DNA of 64,000 nt from Siphonodentalium dalli (lineage: Eukaryota > Mollusca > Scaphopoda > Gadilida > Siphonodentaliidae). The notes under the pieces were generated by a model. The model saw only the letters and a list, made by a program, of their open reading frames with translations, had not been told where the DNA came from and made no database searches. The stretch lies in the NCBI GenBank assembly GCA_032622095.1, contig CP136065.1, positions 219,524,151 to 219,588,150 of the forward strand, read 5' to 3'. The position numbers and the translations under genes are program-made. Numbering within the stretch: position 1 is the stretch's first letter; every line of letters begins with the position of its first letter. Shown piece by piece: positions 57,521 through 64,000 of this stretch.

Positions 57521-57737
57521 TACAGTAATGCTCTAATTAATCGACCTCTTAACCAAAGCAGAATTATGGGTAACTTTTCAGGATTTAGTCGGAAATATGG
57601 CTTGTTGCCATTCATCGGAAAGCTCTCCCCGAGAGCTTTCCGATGAATGGCAACAAGCCATATTTCCGACTAAATCCTGAAAAGTTACCCATAATTCTGC
57701 TTTGGTTAAGAGGTCGATTAATTAGGGCATTACTGTA
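57521..57737. mobile_element. Family D foldback (copy 8)
   Basis: TACAGTAATGCTCTAATTAA to AGGGCATTACTGTA; tip GCTCTCCCCGAGAGC. It lies two bases from the preceding fragment. Confidence 0.93.
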
Positions 57738-57788
57738 CTAGTATCAATAATGAAAATAAGAACAAGATTAATTGATTTCTCCATGTTC

Positions 57789-58354
57789 TTAAAGGTACTC
57801 AATCCGATAAAACTCCTCTCAATTACTATTTCAATGGCTTCGGGGGTCAAAAATATTTGATTCGAGTCGAGGAAGTCACCCATCAAAGCTCAGATTTGTT
57901 AGATATCGATTTTAGAAATCTATTATTTTTCATTATCGGGAATTCTTTCTGGCCCAGAAGACAGTCAAAATTTCGTTATTATTACCACTTGATTATAGAG
58001 TTATCCATCCTTGTATATCTTCGGTCTCTCTCAATAACACCATACACATATGGATATCATTGGAACCGGTTCATTGACCACATTGTGATGGTTACAGTTA
58101 TGCCCTGTGCCAATGCATTCTCTTATATATGCGAGTCGACCATAGGTCGCCTCGCATATATAAAAGAATGCATTGGCCTAAAAATTTTTTTTTAACAATT
58201 TTTATAATATTTTTCTACATTCTTTGACAATTTTATCATTTTTAATATGTGTTAAGCCAATGCATTCTCTTATATATGCGAGGCGACCTATGGTCGACTC
58301 GCATATATAAGAGAATGCATTGGCACAGGGCCGTTCTGTTGGGTAAAGGGTTAA
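57789..58354. mobile_element. Chimera: left half of family F joined to right part of family A
   Basis: TTAAAGGTACTCAATCCG at 57789; family F continues to about 58012. It then switches to family A from ATATCTTCGGTCTCTCTC, with both hairpins, to TGTTGGGTAAAGGGTTAA (TTAA 58351-58354). TTAA stands at both outer borders. Confidence 0.85.
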
Positions 58355-58359
58355 TGGTA

Positions 58360-58980
58360 ATTTTTTTACAGACTTGTATATTTTTTGCTCATTTACCCAC
58401 TGCGAGTGCCTTGGCAAGTTGGGTCCCATTAAAAACATGTCCCATTTTTGGATATTACTTAACACGTCATATTGTGCAGATGTCTAATTCTGCCACCAAA
58501 CAAATTTCTCAGATATAAATTATCAATACAATTCACTCAATAACGGAAACATCCACAGACAACTGCATTAAATCATCACATACTACAATCGACAATAATG
58601 CAAACAATCAATTAAATAGCATTTCAACAGGAAAATTTTCAACAGTGCATGATTTCAGAAAATTACGACAATGAAAATATATATGACATCTTGAAGTAGA
58701 ATCAGAGGCCTAGGACTAAACCGAATGAATAGATCCGTGACCAGCCACTCCAGGGACAATCCTCCCCAATGCATTATCTTTTTAGCAAATTCAGTGTTTT
58801 AGAATTAGAACTTTAAAATGTAATATATATAAATTAAAGTGTTCACTATACACAAATAATACAAGATTTGTATACCCTATAAATTATATAAACATTTGTC
58901 TAATCATTAGTTTGTCATCCATACATGTATAGTACAAATGATATACAGAATGAAACACATTTCTGCTGTCTATATGTGAC
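58360..58980. other. Stretch with no recognised feature
   Basis: AT-rich, no transposon ends or credible coding frame. Confidence 0.35.
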
Positions 58981-59421
58981 CCATATCAAATCCAGTCGTA
59001 AGTCGGGATTTTTTTGACCCTGTGCCAATGCATTCTCTTATATATGCGAGTCGACCATAGGTCGCCTCGCATATATAAGAGAATGCATTGGCCTAACAAT
59101 TTTTTACAATTTTAATAATTTTTTCTTGTATTCTTTAACAATTTTATAATTTCACCCATACAGAGCCCCAGACAAACATTGGCAGACGACACTCTTCTAT
59201 ATGCTTCTATATATGTGTGGGGCTCCCTGCAGGGTAATGGATGTTTTTTATGTTATGTCCTAAAAATTGTAAGAAACATTTATTTAAAAAAAATGATAAA
59301 AAATTGTTAGGCCAATGCATTCTCTTATATATGCGAGGCGACCTATGGTTGACTCGCATATATAAGAGAATGCATTGGCACAGGGTAAAAAAATCCCGAC
59401 TTACGACTGGATTTGATATGG
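58981..59421. mobile_element. Double-hairpin element with 40-bp CCATATCAAATCCAGTCG ends
   Basis: Left CCATATCAAATCCAGTCGTA..GACCCTGTG, right CACAGGGTAAAAAAATCCCG..GATTTGATATGG. Hairpins 59025-59091 and 59312-59378. The same hairpin core as family A under wholly different termini. It lies 65 bp beyond the RAB33 stop. Confidence 0.92.
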
Positions 59422-59486
59422 CGGGTCACAAATATGTAACATTGCTGGGGTGGGTCGTCGCTGGGGTGGGTCATCCTGTTCCTGAA

Positions 59487-59951
59487 TCAACAAGCACAGC
59501 CATCTCCAGTTTCAGAACCAGATTCAGGTGTTTGACCAATAAGAATTGGCCTGGTTTGCCCTATAGTTGACAACAAAATTGGCATCATTGGCTTGGAGTT
59601 TTTCAGCTTGTGAGCCAATGTCATAAATATTGCCTCCACGTGATCTGCCCTTGAATCGTCCTTGGCAGATGTCTCAAACAATGGCATGTTATGTGCATCA
59701 GCAAATTTTTGGGCTAAGTTGATGCTGACAACAGTTCTGTCTCGCATGTCGCATTTGTTTCCGACAAAAACACGAGGTATGGTTTTGTTCAGGTTATGTC
59801 TGTCACACTCCTCGATCCACTGTGGCATGTTGTCGAAGGAAGACATTTTTGTGACATCATATACGAAAACTACAGCATGGACATTCCTGTAGTAATGCTG
59901 CACCATGCTTTTCCGAAATCTTTCTTGACCTGCTGTATCCCATAGCTGAAG
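59487..59951 (-). CDS. RAB33: RAB33 coding exon 2
   Basis: Acceptor AATTTCAG; opens [20 protein letters not shown]; 154 codons plus TAG/TGA-type stop at 59487-59489. Confidence 0.95.
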   Translation of the reverse strand, partial: LQLWDTAGQERFRKSMVQHYYRNVHAVVFVYDVTKMSSFDNMPQWIEECDRHNLNKTIPRVFVGNKCDMRDRTVVSINLAQKFADAHNMPLFETSAKDDSRADHVEAIFMTLAHKLKNSKPMMPILLSTIGQTRPILIGQTPESGSETGDGCAC

Positions 59952-62304
59952 CTGAAATTAGAGAGTAGGCTTTCCAGTTAAAAATGCATTCAAGGGTTTC
60001 TACACTAATTTTAAATCTATTTTCTATTCATTGTTCTCATTAATTCATTTTCCAAACCAGTAATTATGGGGAATTCGCTTTACATCTCGCTATCCCAATA
60101 TCCTATCTGGTTTAGGTATGAGCAGACTTGGCATATTAAAATAATAGTTAGCCTACCTTTAATACATGTAGAATAGTCATGAATATAGTGATAAATCACT
60201 ACTTGTCTGCATTCATTATTTCCCCAAAAATTTTTATACTGTAAATCAATTTCCCACTGAAAATTTCACCCGCCATATACATGTACATGAGAATTTAGAA
60301 ATAATAGCATATAGGATTAGAAGATTGCAAATTGTGAATGTCGCATTGTAGCTACATTGTAGCTTTATGGGATATACTAGGAGCCTTTCTCACATTTGCT
60401 TGTAACAGATGAAGAGCAAATCAATTGTGCTGAAGCGTAAATAATATGGGTTATTTGCGCTGAAGCACAAATCAATGGAACGCAAATGCATCATATTTAC
60501 GCTATTTAATGCATAATTCATTTGATAAAGTGCAAATAAAAGTTTAAATGCAGTGATTTCCCTCTAAACTCAAAATTACTCAGGTTGTATATACAACTAC
60601 AGTAATGCTTTAATTAATCGACCTCTTAACCACAGCATAATTATGGGTAATTATGGGAAATATGGCTTGTTGCCATTCATCTGAAAGCTCTCGGCGAGAG
60701 CTTTCCAATGAATGGCAACAAGCCATATTTCCGACTAAATCCTGAAAAGTTACCCATAATTCTGCTGTGGTTAAGAGGTTGATTAATTAGAGCATTACCG
60801 TACTGTACATGTATTCACCACAATGTGCCCTAATTACCACTGTTAATCACTCTACTAATTATGTTTCACACCCGAGACACTCGCCCCGGAAATATGGTCG
60901 GGGTAATGGGAAGCCCATTTATTAGCTAATTATGCTTAAGTATAATGTTTTAATCTTAAGGATAATTCACTTACGCTTAAGCATGAATCATTTAACATTT
61001 AGGCGTAATGCATCTGAATTACCCTTAAGCGTAATTCATTTATGCTTATAAAGCATTATTTGGTTTTCAGCTACATGTATAATTGTATTTTACCACAGGT
61101 ACATGTATAATGATATAATCTGATGTAGGTTACTGGCATTTGTAATGTGATTGCATCCATTTCAGCTTGAGGAGAGCTCTATGAGAATGTATATGAATAT
61201 GCTTAAGTTAAGCATAATTCATTTACACTTAAGTCTAATTCATTAAAGCTCAAGCGTAAAATAAAGATCATAAAGATGAATTACTCTTAAGTAAACGAAT
61301 TACGCTTAAGCGTAATAGCTAGTCATAATTATATTATATTCTTAAGTGTAAAGTAATATCTACATTACGCTTAAGTGTACGGTACTAGTAAGTGAATAAC
61401 ATTGACGAAAAATGCTTAAGCATAATTCACTTACATGTATGCTTAAAGACATATTATGGACTTGTTTGGGTGCGTGCAATTGATAAGTTAGTACTCAGGC
61501 GCTATGCCAACCTTGGGAATGCAACATTCTACTAACATTGCCGAACATTTTAAACAAATCGACCATACTACTCCATAGAAAACATCGTCTGAATTACGTG
61601 CAAATGTAAATATTTACATCTCGATTCGGGACGCAACATTCGGCGATAGACCAACACAAATGATTTTGACATCGACAGTCATTGCATTTAAGTATTAGTA
61701 ATATATAAGAATGCCAGTGTGTGTTGTAATATTTGGATTAGTTTTGGTGAAAAATAACTGCATTGAGCAAATTATTCTTAATTTCTATTTGAGCACCCTA
61801 CCGGAGTGTTTCACACCACTTTAAGCGCAATTAGCTAATAAATGTGAAAAAGGCCTCCCATACGGTGCAAGCTGTCTTTTGTAATTTCGGCCCAAGTTGT
61901 CTTCAGTCCAAGTCGTCCCATTGATCCCCTCGATGGGCGTGTCATCATGTTTCTGTTTCAATTAGTACCATAAACTAATGCACACATATGCAACAACTTT
62001 GTGAAACTATTTCATATGTGTTACCCACTTTTATTTGTTCATTTTCCACTTCGATTGTCCGCTCCCTGAAATCAACTCCGATTGTAGCTTCTGTGCGATC
62101 TGGGAATTTTCCACTACAAAACCTGTATGTGAGGCATGTTTTTCCTACATTGGAATCACCAATCACAATGATCTTGAAAATACGTCTCTGTGGCTGCTTT
62201 TCCAGAACGGTCACGCTCGGCCGAGTTTCTTCTTTCTCTTTCTCTACTGTTTTGTTGACATCGTGCTTCGTCGTGTCTGAATTCAGAGGGTCCTGATCAC
62301 TCAT
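59487..62304 (-). CDS. RAB33: Rab33 small GTPase (2 coding exons)
   Basis: A Golgi/autophagosome Rab; vertebrate RAB33B binds ATG16L1 and acts in autophagosome formation and intra-Golgi traffic. Exon 1 62304-62029 and exon 2 59951-59487 (antisense) join in phase 0 as ..NEQIK + [10 protein letters not shown], giving 246 residues (human RAB33A 237, RAB33B 229). P-loop GDSNVGKT 49-56; switch [13 protein letters not shown] with Thr74; WDTAGQE 96-102; [20 protein letters not shown], the family's signature; NKCD 157-160; SAK 187-189; [14 protein letters not shown]; a tail ending GDGCAC, a CxC geranylgeranylation signal. The charged N-terminal extension (about 40 residues) before [10 protein letters not shown] is as long as in human RAB33. 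The A and B paralogues arose in vertebrates, so the plain name is used. The ATG at 62304 begins the conserved frame. The intron holds a family D foldback and a family J element. Confidence 0.95.
60598..60802. mobile_element. Family D foldback (copy 9), RAB33 intron
   Basis: TACAGTAATGCTTTAATTAA to AGAGCATTACCGTA; tip GCTCTCGGCGAGAGC. A short deletion has removed part of the left arm. Confidence 0.9.
60940..61442. repeat. Degenerate array of GCTTAAGCGTAATTCA words, RAB33 intron
   Basis: Many copies of (A/G)CTTAAG(C/T)(G/A)TAA and TAATTCATTTA(C/T), in both orientations, irregularly spaced. It is interrupted by family J at a TTAA within GCTTAAG. Confidence 0.75.
61443..61824. mobile_element. 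TTAA element family J (copy 2), RAB33 intron
   Basis: TTAAAGACATATTATGGAC at the left, TGTTTCACACCACTTTAA at the right; about the same length as the copy at 56019-56402. Confidence 0.87.
62029..62304 (-). CDS. RAB33: RAB33 coding exon 1
   Basis: 92 codons from ATG ([10 protein letters not shown]) to ..EQIK. Donor GTGGGT on the minus strand. An alternative donor three bases on is not needed to keep frame. Confidence 0.93.
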
Positions 62305-62666
62305 TCTGAATGATCAACGAGAAGATCCGTTGTTTTGACCTAATTAAGGAGTTCAGACCACTCAAACAAAACAAACGTATGCATTTACAAATGTAGACAC
62401 GATGATTAGCAGATGTAGACCACGAAAATTAGCAATGAAACTTTGTCTTTGTAGCACAGACCACGTAATGTTGTGGTATCTAAAAATAGATTCACCAACT
62501 GCGCATAAAACAAGACATCCGTTTTACCAAACTTAGTTTTTTATCATTGCCGCGAAATACGAATTATGAAATTTTGCAAGCGTGTTCACTGCGGGTAGGG
62601 TCTATATCAGCCCCCGCTTCTACGGTATAGGGGATATATTGACCAATGAGAAATCAGTTAGGGGGT

Positions 62667-62676
62667 GTCACGTGTT
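62667..62676. promoter_or_regulatory. CACGTG box, GTCACGTGTT
   Basis: Matches 8 of 10 positions of the CLEAR motif GTCACGTGAC bound by TFEB/MITF-type factors; also a plain E-box. Confidence 0.4.
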
Positions 62677-62718
62677 GTTTATGGGTGTTGCCAAAAGTCG
62701 ACGAAGGAGGTCAATGTT

Positions 62719-62728
62719 GTCACGTGAT
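62719..62728. promoter_or_regulatory. CACGTG box, GTCACGTGAT
   Basis: Matches 9 of 10 positions of the CLEAR motif; 52 bp from the other box. Confidence 0.42.
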
Positions 62729-62874
62729 GTTTTAAAACACAACACAGAATGGCGTATCAATTGTTGTGAATTTGTATTCAATTTCAAACAGATATTTTCC
62801 ATGCAGGCCATGCTCCTTTAGCAAGTTAAGGGTTTTACGGTATCTGATGGAAGACAGACATTTTTAGGTTAACT

Positions 62875-62940
62875 ATGGCTCAGTTTTCAGTGCCACAGAC
62901 TGACAGAGGTCACACACAAAAAGAAATTAAAGACAAAGTC
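62875..62940 (+). CDS. Candidate first coding exon of an unidentified gene
   Basis: ATG with A at -3 and G at +4, 22 codons (MAQFSVPQTDRG, then HTQKEIKDKV), followed exactly by GTAAGT at 62941. The peptide is not one I recognise. Support is the strong start context, the perfect donor, and the position opposite RAB33. Confidence 0.4.
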
Positions 62941-63486
62941 GTAAGTCGTAACTTCGTAAGATTTTTCCAATTATTTCGAAAAATTATTTTCAATTAGACT
63001 GACAACCAACCATTTTTAGTGCTCGAAATTCAAAGTTAGTCACGGCAATAACATATTGTAAGCAATGTCGTGTGAAATAACCGTGGCAAAATGATTGTGT
63101 GGAATCTAACAGTAACATGCCACAGCATTAATTAAATTTGCCGTCGGATATTTCCTAATTTCCATTGGATTGTTGTTGTTGTACGATCTAATTTCTGTTA
63201 TTTCTGACCTTTTCCATCATTTTAAGCAGTGGTCACTAAGTTTGTCACATCTTAAATTCAACTGGAATAGTTGATAAGATAAGATGTAATATAGACTTTT
63301 ATGTTGTACCAGCGATGTATATATATACGTCCATGGTTGTACGGACAACCTGTGAAATGGGTAGACACTCCGCTAACTGTTCGGTCCAACTCTGGGCCAC
63401 GACGTAACTCTTCCGCCATCAGAGTCCAGTAAGGCTGAAGGAGTCACTCTCACCAAAAAATGTGCTGAAGGGTACACAGGGTTTTA

Positions 63487-63565
63487 ACACGTTGAGTGCC
63501 ACTACGAGTTATCTCGTAGTTCGCAACCTTCGCAGGTTGCCACTACGAGTTATCTCGTAGTGGTT
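63487..63565. repeat. Palindrome cluster ACTACGAGTTATCTCGTAGT
   Basis: CACTACGAGTTATCTCGTAG occurs twice (about 63501 and 63541), each self-complementary, with the small hairpin GCAACCTTCGCAGGTTGC between them. Preceded by TTAACACGTTGAGTGCCAC, which resembles a family B terminus. Confidence 0.8.
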
Positions 63566-64000
63566 TCCATGTCGTGTAACTGACAAACGGAAGCAGTGGA
63601 ATAGGTCGATACACCACGAAAACCCGCCTCGGAACATCAGAACTCTGATTTTATCAAATAAATAGTGTGGCTCCGCACCATCAGCACATATATTCTACTC
63701 AAAATGGTCCAGTTGTTAGTGAATACAGCTGACACTGTCTCACTGAGTGACCACCAGAGGCAGTCGTGTGCACGGGCAATTAGACTGGGGTTTTGGTATT
63801 CAATAGACTGACAATGTTCACGCATGCAAACAAAGTAAGGGGGTGGATATTCACAATGTACAAACATGCGAAGACAGTTTCGAGGAATGGTTACATCGTT
63901 GTGTTTCAACACATTGAAACTTCGCACAACCACCCACACACGTCACACAGGCCTGCCAAATCTGTTCCCTCTCACTCATGTGCGAGTGGACGCATCCAAT
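63566..64000. other. Window end, no recognised gene
   Basis: A 100-codon open frame on - (63939-63637) has no motif I recognise. It may be intron of the candidate + gene. Confidence 0.3.

Larger units (their letters stand above)
62305..62874. promoter_or_regulatory. Probable shared promoter region between RAB33 (-) and a + strand gene
   Basis: About 570 bp free of recognised transposons, between the RAB33 start and a candidate first exon on +. It has a CCAAT at 62643-62647 and CACGTG at 62669-62674 and 62721-62726. Head-to-head arrangement is inferred. Confidence 0.45.

Noticed and set aside
59662-59892. 76-codon open frame on the plus strand
   Set aside because: Shadow of RAB33 exon 2 on the opposite strand.
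61988-62296. 102-codon open frame on the plus strand
   Set aside because: Shadow of RAB33 exon 1.

Overview
The window is eukaryotic, AT-rich nuclear DNA from an animal, most likely a marine invertebrate and probably a mollusc or other lophotrochozoan. The animal assignment rests on conserved spliced bilaterian genes with clean GT-AG introns. The narrower placement is inference from the general character of the dispersed repeats, such as GTCCGTCC-rich elements and an element beginning TAGCTCACCTGAG; no species is claimed.

Four protein-coding loci are well supported. (1) The last five exons of PCF11, a pre-mRNA 3'-end processing factor (+ strand, 1-5028, 5' end outside the window). (2) A geranylgeranyl diphosphate synthase, GGPS1, with its whole body in one exon (+, 14557-15492). 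(3) A complete three-exon RAB30 (+, 19841-26235). (4) A complete two-exon RAB33 (-, 62304-59487). A plausible short first exon of an unidentified gene (+, 62875-62940) faces RAB33 across a compact intergenic region that holds two CACGTG boxes. GGPS1 makes the C20 lipid that is attached to Rab C-terminal cysteines, and both Rab proteins end in double-cysteine signals. The three genes therefore belong to one pathway, although their proximity may be chance.

Nearly everything else is non-autonomous transposon DNA; no transposase was found. At least ten families of short terminal-inverted-repeat elements are flanked by TTAA (piggyBac-type target duplication). A foldback family of about 215 bp has TACAGTAATGC ends flanked by TA (Tc1/mariner-like). 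Other elements are a 1.16 kb hAT-like element (30933-32096), a double-hairpin family with CAAGCCTTGAAATAGTG ends, and several minisatellites.

The most striking structure is a 67-bp near-perfect hairpin present more than 20 times. It usually occurs as two inverted copies per element, and it sits inside several TTAA families whose ends are otherwise unrelated. Two versions of it differ by compensating base changes in the inner stem. TTAA elements are also chained end to end, sharing a single TTAA at each joint (34613-35620), and are nested in one another (50053-50936; 55927-56700), which gives a relative order of insertion.

Layout: 1-5.3 kb PCF11 with repeats in its introns; 5.3-14.5 kb repeats and unassigned AT-rich DNA; 14.5-15.9 kb GGPS1; 16-18.2 kb an open, partly duplicated stretch of uncertain nature; 19.8-27 kb RAB30 with transposon-rich introns; 27-59 kb an almost pure transposon region; 59.4-62.3 kb RAB33; 62.3-64 kb a divergent promoter region and a candidate first exon.
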